Of a DNA stretch of 59,774 nt, positions 1 to 8,248 are shown one piece after another. The DNA comes from JAUVUV01 sp964548275. GTDB lineage: Bacteria > Gemmatimonadota > Glassbacteria > GWA2-58-10. Numbering within the stretch: position 1 is the stretch's first letter; every line of letters starts with the position of its first letter. The notes beneath the pieces were generated by a model, which saw only the letters and a list, made by a program, of their open reading frames with translations, was not told the origin of the DNA and ran no database searches. Where the stretch lies: positions 1 through 59,774 of the forward strand of contig CAZJQI010000024.1 of the NCBI GenBank assembly GCA_964548275.1, in the 5' to 3' direction. A program made the translations under genes and the position numbers.

Positions 1-28
1 CATATGTAATTGCTCTATTCATATTAAA

Positions 29-54
29 AGACTCTATATCTAATATACAAGGGG
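29..54. repeat. 26-bp repeat, inverted partner at the window end
   Basis: This 26-nt stretch, AGACTCTATATC followed by TAATATACAAGGGG, is the exact reverse complement of positions 59749-59774, the last bases of the window. The homology stops on both sides of the GGGG end. At the far end the block abuts the dispersed hairpin repeat that also occurs near 12.75 kb. It may be part of a dispersed repeat where assembly stopped, or an assembly-graph overlap. Confidence 0.8.
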
Positions 55-71
55 CCGTTCGCGAACGGCCC
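52..71 (-). terminator. 20-bp perfect palindrome after the isochorismatase-fold gene
   Basis: GGGCCGTTCG and CGAACGGCCC form a perfect 20-bp palindrome that begins right after the stop codon of the minus-strand hydrolase gene. The run downstream of it on the minus strand (CTTGTATATT) is only moderately T-rich. It is probably an intrinsic terminator or an mRNA 3'-end hairpin. Confidence 0.6.
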
Positions 72-626
72 TTACTTCACCAGCGCCGATATCTTTTTGA
101 ATTCCCTGGTGCCCGCTTTCTCGAGAAGTTCGAAAAGGGCGGATTCGGTGCTGGTGATCACCGCACCCGCCTCGCGCATTCTCTCCAGAGCGATCCGCTT
201 GTTCTCAGGAGTCCGGCTTGAGACTGCATCTGCGGCCACGTGCACCCTGAATCCGCGGCAGAGAGCGTCGAGCACTGTCTGAAGTACACAGACATGGGAT
301 TCGATACCGCAGACAAGAATGCTGTCGCGCGAGGTTTGCCTGATTATATCAGCAATTGATTGATCGCGCATGCAGGAAAATGTGATTTTTTCAAGCCTCC
401 GGGCCTGCTCTAGAATTTCAGCCAGGGGGGCAACAGTCGGCCCGAGGCCTTTGGGATACTGCTCGCTGACAATAATCGGCAGCCCGAGTATGTCAGCCCC
501 GCTCACCAGGCGCCGGATGTTCTGCAACAGCAGCTCGTTTTCGTGGATCACTGGGAGAAGTCTTTCCTGGACATCGACCACCAGAAGGCAACTCCTGCGG
601 CGATCAAGCAGTTCGATGATACTCAT
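72..626 (-). CDS. Isochorismatase-family cysteine hydrolase (nicotinamidase-like)
   Basis: This 184-aa cytoplasmic hydrolase has the isochorismatase/nicotinamidase alpha-beta-alpha fold. The catalytic triad is visible: Asp18 in VVDVQERLLP, Lys80 in RLEKITFSC, and the nucleophile Cys113 in CGIESHVCV, which also carries the family's cis-peptide signature. Length and motif spacing match the YcaC/isochorismatase-related group. Members hydrolyse amides or vinyl ethers, such as nicotinamide and ureido compounds. The substrate cannot be read from sequence, and the metal-binding DxHxxH of true nicotinamidases is not seen. The gene lies 57 bp downstream of glgC on the same strand with no functional link evident. 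A palindromic hairpin follows the stop codon. Confidence 0.88.
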   Translation of the reverse strand: MSIIELLDRRRSCLLVVDVQERLLPVIHENELLLQNIRRLVSGADILGLPIIVSEQYPKGLGPTVAPLAEILEQARRLEKITFSCMRDQSIADIIRQTSRDSILVCGIESHVCVLQTVLDALCRGFRVHVAADAVSSRTPENKRIALERMREAGAVITSTESALFELLEKAGTREFKKISALVK

Positions 627-683
627 TCTCAGGCCTCTATTTTAAGTGAGAGCTTTTCGAAATTAATTTGCTGCCTTTAAAGA

Positions 684-1976
684 TCAGATTTCTCTGCCGT
701 CTTCAATAATCCCGCCGCGCGGGATAATTACGATCCCTGAACGGATATAGAAGCCGTCACCGTCCTGGTCCGGCTCGTTCCGCTTGGGCCGGATTTTAAC
801 CTCATTGCCGATCCGGGCGTTTTTATCGATAATCGCACCTTCGATATCCGCGTTGACCCCGATCCCGAGCGGCACATTGCTGTCGGTTCGCCGGAAACCC
901 TCGGGTTTATTCCCGGGCGAGTCGTAGAAATCGGCTCCGAGAACCAGGCTGTCGCGAATTTTCGCGCCTGAGCGGACAATCTGGCGGATGCCGATGATCG
1001 AACGTGTGATTTCCGCATTATCCACAATACACCCCTCGCAGAGAATCGCCAGGTCTGTCTTTCCGCCCACCACCTTGACCCCGGGGAGGGACCTGGGATG
1101 GGTGTGGATCGGCCAGTCTTCCTTGTAGAAATTAAACGGCGGAACCGGATCGGTAAGCGAGAGGTTCACCCTGTAGTAGGACTCGATCGTTCCGATATCT
1201 TCCCAGAAATCGTCGAACACATAAGCGTAGACCTTGTGGCTTTTGGCAGCCGCGGGGATCACCTCGCGGCCGAAATCAGTGTATTTCCCCTCGCTCAGCA
1301 TTTCGATCAGGGCCTCACGGTTGAAAACATACACTCCCATTGATCCCAGGTGTTTGCGGCCCCTGGCCTGGATACCGAATTTTTGGAAGAAACTCTCATC
1401 CGTGGCAAGCTCGGCCTGAACCTCAGGCTCAGTAGGTTTTTCCACGAAATTAATGATCCGCCCCTCGTCGTTGATCTGCATGATCCCCATGCGGTAAACA
1501 TCCTCGGGCGGCGCAGGCAGGCAGCTCACCGTAACATCGGCTGCTCTATCAACATGATAATTCAGCAGGTTCCTGTAGTCCATCGAATAAAGCTGGTCGC
1601 CGGAAAGGATCAGTATGTAGCTGATATTCCATTCGGTGATATAGCGCAGGCTTTGGCGGATTGCATCCGCTGTGCCCTGGAACCAGTCCATGTTGGTCGG
1701 GGTCTGCTCGGCCGCCAGAACCTCGACAAAACCCTCGGAGAAACGGTCGAAATGGTAGGTCTGGAAAAGATGCCGGTGAAGGCCGGCAGAGAGAAACTGG
1801 GTGACCACAAATATTTTCAGAACATTGGAATTGATACAATTCGATACGGGAATATCGATCAGTCTGTATTTACCGGCAAGGTTGATCGCTGGCTTGCAAC
1901 GGGCCAGGGTCAGCGGAGCCAGGCGGGCTCCCTGTCCTCCGCCAAGGATCACTGCCAGAGTGTTTTTAGTGTTCAT
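684..1976 (-). CDS. glgC: Glucose-1-phosphate adenylyltransferase (ADP-glucose pyrophosphorylase)
   Basis: GlgC makes ADP-glucose from ATP and glucose 1-phosphate for glycogen synthesis. The 430-aa protein has the nucleotidyltransferase signature ILGGGQGARLAPLT at residues 10-23 and the substrate motif KPAINLAGKYRLIDIPVSN. It also has SGDQLY, the glucose-1-P motif FVEKPTE, FWEDIGTIESYYR, and a C-terminal left-handed beta-helix with hexapeptide-like repeats. The architecture and length resemble the plant/cyanobacterial-type enzyme. No other glycogen genes are in the window. The short AAGG upstream of the ATG is a weak ribosome-binding site, but the N-terminus MNTKNTLAVILGGG is as expected for the family. 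Confidence 0.95.
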   Translation of the reverse strand: MNTKNTLAVILGGGQGARLAPLTLARCKPAINLAGKYRLIDIPVSNCINSNVLKIFVVTQFLSAGLHRHLFQTYHFDRFSEGFVEVLAAEQTPTNMDWFQGTADAIRQSLRYITEWNISYILILSGDQLYSMDYRNLLNYHVDRAADVTVSCLPAPPEDVYRMGIMQINDEGRIINFVEKPTEPEVQAELATDESFFQKFGIQARGRKHLGSMGVYVFNREALIEMLSEGKYTDFGREVIPAAAKSHKVYAYVFDDFWEDIGTIESYYRVNLSLTDPVPPFNFYKEDWPIHTHPRSLPGVKVVGGKTDLAILCEGCIVDNAEITRSIIGIRQIVRSGAKIRDSLVLGADFYDSPGNKPEGFRRTDSNVPLGIGVNADIEGAIIDKNARIGNEVKIRPKRNEPDQDGDGFYIRSGIVIIPRGGIIEDGREI

Positions 1977-2106
1977 GGGAGCCTTTCACAGGATAAAATT
2001 GAATTCCAGCTTCGGATTTATCAAAGTTATTGTCTGTACGGTTTAATTTACAGGCTCGGTACCACCAGTCAAGGCTCAATGGAATTAGTTAAAATTATGT
2101 TTATAC

Positions 2107-2135
2107 TTGATTTATGTTTGCAGGCTTTCTATAAT
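2107..2135 (+). promoter_or_regulatory. Sigma70-type promoter for the DUF362 gene
   Basis: TTGATT (2107-2112) is followed after exactly 17 bp by TATAAT (2130-2135). Transcription would start near 2142, leaving a short leader before the ATG at 2169 with a GGGAG ribosome-binding site. Seen by eye, not tested. Confidence 0.65.
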
Positions 2136-2168
2136 TTTCGAAAACCCAATCAACCGGGAGAGATAGAA

Positions 2169-3062
2169 ATGTCTTTAAGAAAAATAAGGCGGAGAGAGTT
2201 TATCGCCACAGCTTTGGCAGTCGCTGCCGGGAAAGGGCTATCTGATCCGCCGGACAGGATACTTCTGGCTGCGGCTAAAGGAACCGACACGGCTGGCTCG
2301 GTGCGGGGCTCAATCGGTGCGCTGGGCGGGATCGGTCGTTTTGTCAAGCCTGGACAACGGGTGATGCTACTGCCTAATCCGCAGGGTCGCCAGAGAGGCG
2401 CAAGTACCAGTCCGGAACTGGTGGAGGAGGTTGTCCGCCTCTGCCTGGGGGCCGGAGCGGCGAAAGTCCAGGTCTGCTCGATCCACTCCAGTTTCCGCTG
2501 GCGCCCTACCGGAATCGACAAAGCCGCAATACGCGCCGGGGCCGAGTTCTGGACTCCGGGTTCAGGAGGCGACTGGAGGACTGTGAAGGTTAAAGGAGCA
2601 AGGCGGCAGAAAGAGGTGCGGGTGATCGCTCCGGTTTTAGCTTCAGACGTGGTGATCAACATGCCGATTGCAAAGCAGCACGGCAGCACCCGCTTTACAG
2701 GCACACTGAAAAACCTGATGGGTGTCAATGACGGCAACATGGGCTGGCACCGGGGCACCGCCTATCTTGTCGACAGCATCGTCGATCTGGCCAGTGTCGT
2801 GCATGCCCATCTCTGCGTGGTTGACTCCACCGAGGTGCTGGCTGAAAACGGCCCTTTCGGACCGGGACGCACGATCAAACCGTATACGGTGATAGCCGGG
2901 ATTGACCATGTGGCAGTGGATGCACACGCCTGCACCCTTCTGGGCATGAAACCCGAGAATGTCTCCACTATTGCGCAGGCAGCCGAAAGAGGTCTTGGCA
3001 CAATGCGGATTGAAGAGGCTGCGAGCGATGGCACAGTAAAAAAATTCCGCGCCTCTGCCTGA
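2169..3062 (+). CDS. DUF362 family protein with an N-terminal Tat-like signal
   Basis: This 297-aa protein begins MSLRKIRRREFIATALAVAAG, a twin-arginine-like export signal (RRREF). It is followed by a DUF362 domain, a family often associated with iron-sulfur proteins and of largely unknown function. Conserved features include the stretch DVVINMPIAKQHGSTRFTGTLKNLMG and the C-terminal DHVAVDAHACTLLG. No cysteine-rich ferredoxin motif is visible. The open frame extends upstream to 1350, but only as a shadow of glgC. The start at 2169 is chosen because it has a GGGAG site, lies just after a strong promoter and begins the signal peptide. The kinase gene follows after 22 bp, so the two are probably co-transcribed. 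Confidence 0.82.
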   Translation: MSLRKIRRREFIATALAVAAGKGLSDPPDRILLAAAKGTDTAGSVRGSIGALGGIGRFVKPGQRVMLLPNPQGRQRGASTSPELVEEVVRLCLGAGAAKVQVCSIHSSFRWRPTGIDKAAIRAGAEFWTPGSGGDWRTVKVKGARRQKEVRVIAPVLASDVVINMPIAKQHGSTRFTGTLKNLMGVNDGNMGWHRGTAYLVDSIVDLASVVHAHLCVVDSTEVLAENGPFGPGRTIKPYTVIAGIDHVAVDAHACTLLGMKPENVSTIAQAAERGLGTMRIEEAASDGTVKKFRASA

Positions 3063-3084
3063 ACTGTTCCCGGAATAGAGTACA

Positions 3085-4131
3085 ATGAAAAAAATTTCCC
3101 GCCAATGGACAGACTTCGTGATTCGCAGCCTTCCGGGGTCAGAAAATATATCTTTTCAGACTCTTTACGGCGATGGCTCGAGCCGCACTTTCTACCGCGT
3201 GAAAGGCGCTTGCAGGCCGAGCGTGCTGATGGTCAATCCCGATCCCCCGGCTGACAGCCGCACAGGTGTCAACGAGAACGACACCTATGTTTATCTCGCC
3301 GGGCTGCTGGAAGAGATAGCCAGCGGCTGCCCGCCTTCGATCTACGGCTACGACAGAAAGGCGGGCCTTATCCTTGTTGAGGATCTCGGCCACAGGCACC
3401 TCCAGTCGGAAGTGCTCTGCCTGGGGGTGGGTTCGGATTGGACGGAAAATATTTACTCCCGGCTGCTCCAACTGCTGGTGAAAGTACAGGTTGAGGGTGG
3501 AGCGCGTTTCGATCCTTCACGAAGTTTCAATCCGGCTTATGATGAGGCTTTCATGTACGAGGCAGAGGGGCTTTATTTCGCGCGCTTTTTTATCGGCTGT
3601 CTCTGCGGGATCACAGAGCCTGCCCTTGATAATGATCTGAAAAGACTGGCCCGGAAAGCCGGCGGCCTGATCGGGGACAACGTGCTTGTTTACCGCGATT
3701 TCCAGAGCCGCAATATCATGCTGGGCGCCGGAGTTAAAAAAGAAACGTTCCGGCTGCTGGATTTCCAGGGAGCGCGCCTGGGCCCCCCGGCTTACGACCT
3801 GGCGAGTCTGGTTTACGATCCCTACCTGCCCCTGCCGCAGGCGCTGCGGGATAAGCTGATCTCCCGGTACGTAAAGCTTCTGGCTGAACGTTCGAAAGCT
3901 CTGGCAGGGGAGTTCGAGGCCCAGTTTCCGTTTATCGCCTCCCACCGGCTGATGCAGGTTCTGGGAGCTTATGCAAAGCTTTCCCTGGTGCATGGCAAGA
4001 AAAAGTTCCTCGAGTATGTGCCCCGGGCACTGGGCGATTTTAAAGCGCTTCTCGAGGATAACGAATTCAGAGACTACAGTGTATTAAAGCAACTCACCCG
4101 CCAGGTTGATCTCAAGGGTTTGAAGCTGTAG
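3085..4131 (+). CDS. APH-fold sugar kinase, AmgK-like
   Basis: The 348-aa protein belongs to the aminoglycoside phosphotransferase/choline kinase fold. A glycine-rich N-lobe loop (YGDGSSRTFYRV) is followed by the catalytic loop LVYRDFQSRNIML, with catalytic Asp and downstream Asn, and the metal-binding motif LLDFQGARLGPPAYDLASL. These two motifs most resemble AmgK, the anomeric MurNAc/GlcNAc kinase of cell-wall recycling, where the loop reads HRDxxSRN. Here the His position is Tyr. The partner uridylyltransferase MurU is not adjacent; a different sugar-nucleotide transferase, GlgC, is nearby but divergent. The gene is probably in an operon with the DUF362 gene. Cell-wall sugar phosphorylation is plausible but unproven; another small-molecule kinase is the alternative. 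Confidence 0.75.
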   Translation: MKKISRQWTDFVIRSLPGSENISFQTLYGDGSSRTFYRVKGACRPSVLMVNPDPPADSRTGVNENDTYVYLAGLLEEIASGCPPSIYGYDRKAGLILVEDLGHRHLQSEVLCLGVGSDWTENIYSRLLQLLVKVQVEGGARFDPSRSFNPAYDEAFMYEAEGLYFARFFIGCLCGITEPALDNDLKRLARKAGGLIGDNVLVYRDFQSRNIMLGAGVKKETFRLLDFQGARLGPPAYDLASLVYDPYLPLPQALRDKLISRYVKLLAERSKALAGEFEAQFPFIASHRLMQVLGAYAKLSLVHGKKKFLEYVPRALGDFKALLEDNEFRDYSVLKQLTRQVDLKGLKL

Positions 4132-4219
4132 CAACTTGAGTAAAAGGGAGGGGAAAAAGAGCCAAAGGGAAGGTCGGTTTTAAGTACTTTAAATAAACTA
4201 TCGGAAAAGGAATTGACTA

Positions 4220-6013
4220 ATGAAAAACACAGCATACCCGGGTATCATATTTCTGCTTATTGTAATAACCATGATTTCCTGCCTCGCTCCGGAAAGCGAA
4301 AGGGTTGAGAAACTTGAAAAAAGCAGGACGGCGGCAGAGGGCGCCCACCCCACCCTCACCTGGATTCTCGCCTGCCGCGTGGGGCAGGGAGGATTCGGCT
4401 GTTTTCCCGGTGACTCGGCCTTTGTCAGCCGCACCGGCATGGCGGTGGATGCCCTGGCAGAGTTAGGCCGGCTTGAAAACCTGCCGCAGCGGGAGTCGCT
4501 GATTGGCTGGCTTAAAGGAATGCAGCAGCCGGACGGCGGTTTCCTGGAGGCAGCTGACTTTTACAAAAATAAATATCTGCCCTGGGGAACGATAAGCGCC
4601 CTGGAGCCGACCTACTGGGCCGTAAGAACCCTGAAACTCCTGGGTGCCGAACCGGTCCGGCCCGGGGATGCGGTACGCTTCATCAGAGCGCGCCAACGCC
4701 CCAGCGGTGCCTTTGACGCTCGTGAGGTGAGCTGGGGTGGGGCCGAGGAGGCACTATATAGCACCTTCTGGGCTGTGGCCGCCTTGGAAGAACTGGGCGA
4801 GCCTATCCCTGATTCGGCCAGAATGGTCGAGTGGGCGGCAAGCATGCAGGACACCAGGGCTTTTCGGGGCGGGTTCAGGCTGAGCGTGGACAATTTCAAC
4901 TACTCCTCGCCCTCCGGCACATACTACGGGGTACGCACCCTCTCTCTTCTCGGAGCAGCACCCAAGCGTCCGCGCGAGGTGAAAAAATTCCTGCTTTCCA
5001 GTTACGGGCAGGAGGCCGACGGCGGTTTCGAGCTGGGACATGGAGACAACTGGAACAATTTCGACCATTACTCCCTGATGCAGGACACCTACATGGCCCT
5101 GCACACACTTGAGATTCTGGGTATGCCACTGAAAGACAGCGACACCTCGCGTGCGGCCCGCCCGGCTACCGACTGCGCCCACTGGATCGCCTCATTGCAA
5201 AACGCGGACGGCGGATTTGCCCGGATTGGGGTGACCGACCAGACTCCTCTGCCCTCTCCGAGCGAGATGAGAGCCACCTGGCAGGCAGTAAAAGCTCTCA
5301 AGCTACTGGGCCGCGAGCCGCCCTGGCCGGATGAGCCGGAGAAGCCCCCGGAAAGCGAGGTTCAGCCCCACCTGCCTGTCCACCGCCATCCGACAATCCA
5401 TAACGATGATCCGGCCGAGGTATGGGCTTACAGACGGATCGCTCTGCGGATCTACAGCCATTTCCTTGAGAAAACCGGAAGCCGGATCGAGGCTCTGGGC
5501 TGGCTGTCCCGCTGGGCCAGGGCAGTGGTCGGCCCGGAGAATGCTGTTTATCTTACCGGCGGACGTGGCCTTCTGATGCAGGGCTGGGGCCAGTGCGGCG
5601 AGATAAGCCTCCTGCTTCAGCAGCTTGCCTCCAGCGTGGACCATGCTGCCCGATACAGTTTTGTTATCGGGGATGTCAACTGCGAGATCCTGGTGGCCGA
5701 GCACGGCTGGGTCCAGCCCCACTGGTGCCTTTTCATTCCCTTTACCAATGAGTACCCGGACCCCGCAGTCTTCACTCCGGACGGCAGGCCCAACGGCTGG
5801 AGCCTGCTCGACTGCATCATAGACTACAACACAAGGCACAAAAACCTGAACTATCCCTCACGCACCAAACTTGGCGATCACCTGTTCAACAGCGTGAGGA
5901 TCGAGACGATCGATTTCGTAAACGGAAACTGGGGAGAGGAGTTCAGGATGGACAGTACCACCACCTACACCTCCCCGGTTGTTGAAAATCTTTATCCGGG
6001 AGGAAGCTGGTAA
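4220..6013 (+). CDS. Lipoprotein with six prenyltransferase-fold repeats and a C-terminal transglutaminase-like region
   Basis: The 597-aa precursor has a lipoprotein signal (LLIVITMISC, lipidated Cys21). Residues about 41-364 hold six helical repeats of the prenyltransferase/squalene-cyclase alpha-alpha barrel type, each with a QxxDGGF-like turn (QQPDGGF, EADGGF, QNADGGF) and a 'tYwAvrtLklLG' helix. A proline-rich linker (365-390) leads to a C-terminal domain of about 200 aa. This contains GWGQCGEISLLLQQLASS (Cys459), which looks like the nucleophile segment of a transglutaminase-like thiol enzyme, followed by His/Trp-rich strands. The DCxTAE/DxDD catalytic signatures of true terpene cyclases are not evident, so a carbohydrate- or protein-binding barrel is more likely. 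The ribosome-binding site AAGGA lies 8 nt upstream. Confidence 0.7.
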   Translation: MKNTAYPGIIFLLIVITMISCLAPESERVEKLEKSRTAAEGAHPTLTWILACRVGQGGFGCFPGDSAFVSRTGMAVDALAELGRLENLPQRESLIGWLKGMQQPDGGFLEAADFYKNKYLPWGTISALEPTYWAVRTLKLLGAEPVRPGDAVRFIRARQRPSGAFDAREVSWGGAEEALYSTFWAVAALEELGEPIPDSARMVEWAASMQDTRAFRGGFRLSVDNFNYSSPSGTYYGVRTLSLLGAAPKRPREVKKFLLSSYGQEADGGFELGHGDNWNNFDHYSLMQDTYMALHTLEILGMPLKDSDTSRAARPATDCAHWIASLQNADGGFARIGVTDQTPLPSPSEMRATWQAVKALKLLGREPPWPDEPEKPPESEVQPHLPVHRHPTIHNDDPAEVWAYRRIALRIYSHFLEKTGSRIEALGWLSRWARAVVGPENAVYLTGGRGLLMQGWGQCGEISLLLQQLASSVDHAARYSFVIGDVNCEILVAEHGWVQPHWCLFIPFTNEYPDPAVFTPDGRPNGWSLLDCIIDYNTRHKNLNYPSRTKLGDHLFNSVRIETIDFVNGNWGEEFRMDSTTTYTSPVVENLYPGGSW

Positions 6014-6115
6014 TTTCGCACAAGATGCTTGAAAGACAAACCTCTGCGCTGCTTGGTTTCTTTTGAGCAAAGCCTGGCAAATTGTTCTTATGGATTGCCG
6101 GGGTGAAATACCCAC

Positions 6116-6144
6116 TTGACATGTATCGCTACCGGGATTAAAAT
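6116..6144 (+). promoter_or_regulatory. Near-consensus sigma70 promoter of the serine acetyltransferase gene
   Basis: TTGACA (6116-6121), a 17-bp spacer and TAAAAT (6139-6144) predict a start near 6151. The promoter overlaps the longest possible reading frame, which supports the downstream start at 6203. Confidence 0.75.
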
Positions 6145-6202
6145 AGAACACCAGTTATGTGGAAATTATTTGGTTCACAATCCAACTGGTTTCAACTCAA
6201 CA

Positions 6203-6811
6203 ATGATAAATCATTTTATCCAGGATTTTAAAGCGATAGGGAAAAACGATCCGGCGGCAAGGAACCGGCTCGAGACCTTGCTCTGCCACACGCCGTATCA
6301 TGCGGTCGTGATGTACCGTATCGCCCACTGGCTGCACAGGCTCGGTCTCCCGATAATTCCCCGCCTGATCAGTGTGCTGGCCCGTTTCTGGGCAGGGGTG
6401 GAAATCCATCCGGCGGCGAAAATCGGCTGCTGTTTCTTTATTGACCACGGTGCCGGTGTGGTAATCGGGGAAACCGCCGAGATAGGAGACAGATGCGTTC
6501 TGTTTCACGGGGTGACTCTCGGGGGAACCGGCCACTACTCGGGCAAGCGCCACCCGACAGTCGGCAATGACGTGCTGATCGGCACCAGTGCGACCCTGCT
6601 CGGGCCGATCAATGTGGGAAGCAATGTCAAAATCGGTGCTGAGACCGTGGTAATCAACCGCGATGTGCCGGACAACTGTACAGTGGTCGGGGCTCCGGGA
6701 GTAATTGTCAAGCGGGATGGGGAAAAAGTGGAGGAGAAACTGCCGCCTGCCCATTACACAAATTCACCGGAAGACACGGAGCTGAAGGCTGATAATACGC
6801 CTGATCCTTGA
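6203..6811 (+). CDS. cysE: Serine O-acetyltransferase
   Basis: The enzyme transfers acetyl from acetyl-CoA to L-serine, the first step of cysteine synthesis, in the cytoplasm. The 202-aa product starts MINHFIQDFKAIGKNDPAARN, typical of the short EpsC/CysE subtype. The left-handed beta-helix hexapeptide region contains GVEIHPAAKIG, IDHGAGVVIGETAEIGD and the active-site loop GVTLGGTG, then HPTVGNDVLIGTSATLLGPI and the C-terminal APGVIVK. An upstream ATG at 6116 would fall inside the promoter and add 29 residues without family similarity, so 6203 is preferred although no strong ribosome-binding site precedes it. The gene is monocistronic and followed by a strong terminator. Confidence 0.92.
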   Translation: MINHFIQDFKAIGKNDPAARNRLETLLCHTPYHAVVMYRIAHWLHRLGLPIIPRLISVLARFWAGVEIHPAAKIGCCFFIDHGAGVVIGETAEIGDRCVLFHGVTLGGTGHYSGKRHPTVGNDVLIGTSATLLGPINVGSNVKIGAETVVINRDVPDNCTVVGAPGVIVKRDGEKVEEKLPPAHYTNSPEDTELKADNTPDP

Positions 6812-6850
6812 TTTTGCAGCCTGTTAAACCGGCGCTGAAAAAGGCACACA

Positions 6851-6883
6851 AAAACCCCCGGCAGAGACTTTACCGGGGGTTTT
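6851..6883. terminator. Bidirectional intrinsic terminator
   Basis: CCCCCGG (6855-6861) pairs with CCGGGGG (6873-6879), flanked by AAAA and TTTT. It lies between the convergent cysE and tlpA-like genes and can serve both. Confidence 0.88.
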
Positions 6884-6904
6884 CTTTATTATGCATTGGA
6901 AGAA

Positions 6905-7450
6905 TCAGAGCAGATTCTTGACATGGTTTTCGAAAAAACTCTTTGGACGGTAGCCGATCACCTTTTCCACAATCAGGCCCTTGCGGTCGATCACAAAGGT
7001 GGTCGGAATGCCCGAGTAAACCCCGTAAGCATCCACCACGTCCATGGTATACATTGCAACGGCATAGGGAACCTGGTATTTCTCCATGAATTTTTTTACC
7101 GCCGCGGAACCGCGGTCCACTGAAATGCCTACTACCTCGAGGCCCTGGTCCTTGTATTTCAGGTAAAGCTCGGAAAACTCCGGAATCCCCTTGATACAGG
7201 GTGGACACCAGGTCGCCCAGAAATCCACGATCACCACCTTGCCCTTGAGACTGGCAAGAGAAATATTAGCTCCACTGTTGACATTTTTCAGCGTAAAATC
7301 CGGAGCGAGATTGGTGGAGCCTTGCGCAACAGCGGCGCTCTCCTCCTGGTCCGAGGCGTATTTCGGGCTCGGGTTACCGGCCCCACAGGCGATAAGCACT
7401 GCCGTTAGCAAAATCGGCAAAGGTTTAGGGATATATTTAAGGGGGATCAT
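6905..7450 (-). CDS. TlpA-like thioredoxin-fold lipoprotein
   Basis: The 181-aa precursor has a lipoprotein signal ending LIACG and a TlpA/ResA-type redoxin domain: APDFTLKNVNSG, VVIVDFWATWCPPC with the redox CxxC, and the cis-proline segment GIPTTFVID. It would reduce disulfides, for example apocytochrome c hemes or other periplasmic targets. Electrons would come from the membrane protein CcdA encoded 42 bp upstream in the same operon. The AGGAG site is 9 nt before the ATG. Placement at the end of an adaptor-RND-ccdA-tlpA gene string suggests co-transcription. Confidence 0.9.
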   Translation of the reverse strand: MIPLKYIPKPLPILLTAVLIACGAGNPSPKYASDQEESAAVAQGSTNLAPDFTLKNVNSGANISLASLKGKVVIVDFWATWCPPCIKGIPEFSELYLKYKDQGLEVVGISVDRGSAAVKKFMEKYQVPYAVAMYTMDVVDAYGVYSGIPTTFVIDRKGLIVEKVIGYRPKSFFENHVKNLL

Positions 7451-7492
7451 TATTTTTTTCTCCTTTGCTGGTAAATTAACCTCGAAGCCAGA

Positions 7493-8227
7493 TTATCCCA
7501 TTTCTGTAAGAGCTGGGAACAGTTCGATCAGGTATCCACTCAGTATGGAGAACATATCGAAAAAGATCAAAGCTCCCACAACTAATAGAAATATACCAGC
7601 GATAATCTCAATTGTTCGCAAATATTTGCGCATTCGCCTGTAAACGCTCAGGAAACTGCTCAGGGCTAAACCTGTCAGGATAAACGGCAACCCCAGGCCC
7701 AGAGAGTAAACCGCCAGCAGGAACATGCCCGAGCCGACAGTTCCCTGCTGGGCGGCCAGCGCCAGGATCGCCGCCAGAATCGGTCCGATACACGGTGTCC
7801 AGCCGAAAGCGAAAGCGGCTCCGATCAGGAAAATACCGATTACACCGAACGGGTTTTTCCTCACATGGATCTTTTTCTCGTATTCCAGGAAGCCGATACG
7901 ATAGATTCCTGTCATGTGCAAGCCCAGAATAACGATCAGCACACCGGCGACACGGCTGAACCAGAGGCGATGGGTAAAAAGCAGCTTACCGATAAAAGAG
8001 GCACCCGCCCCGAGAAGGATAAACACGGTCGAAAATCCGATCACAAAAGCAATCGTGCTTACCAGAACCTTGACCAGCTGGGATTTCCTGTCCTCACTGG
8101 CTTGAAGTTCCTCGATTGAAATGCCGGAAACGAATGAAATGTATGCCGGGATCAGCGGTAGAACGCACGGGCTGATAAAAGAAAAAATCCCGGCAGTAAA
8201 AGCTGTAACCAGCGAAACACCTTCCAT
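7493..8227 (-). CDS. ccdA: CcdA/DsbD-type transmembrane thiol-disulfide transporter
   Basis: The 244-aa integral membrane protein has about six hydrophobic segments. The two family cysteines are present in FSFISPCVLPLIPAY (near the N-terminus) and WTPCIGPILAAIL (mid-protein). The family moves reducing equivalents from cytoplasmic thioredoxin across the membrane to periplasmic TlpA-like proteins, and the next gene downstream encodes such a partner. An AAGGAG ribosome-binding site precedes the ATG. The gene follows the RND gene by 21 bp. Confidence 0.93.
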   Translation of the reverse strand: MEGVSLVTAFTAGIFSFISPCVLPLIPAYISFVSGISIEELQASEDRKSQLVKVLVSTIAFVIGFSTVFILLGAGASFIGKLLFTHRLWFSRVAGVLIVILGLHMTGIYRIGFLEYEKKIHVRKNPFGVIGIFLIGAAFAFGWTPCIGPILAAILALAAQQGTVGSGMFLLAVYSLGLGLPFILTGLALSSFLSVYRRMRKYLRTIEIIAGIFLLVVGALIFFDMFSILSGYLIELFPALTEMG

Positions 8228-8248
8228 CTATCAGACTCCTTCATCCGC

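Noticed and set aside
1350..2168. Long plus-strand open frame extending the DUF362 gene by 273 codons
   Set aside because: The extension is the antisense shadow of glgC; the promoter at 2107-2135 and the ribosome-binding site support the start at 2169.
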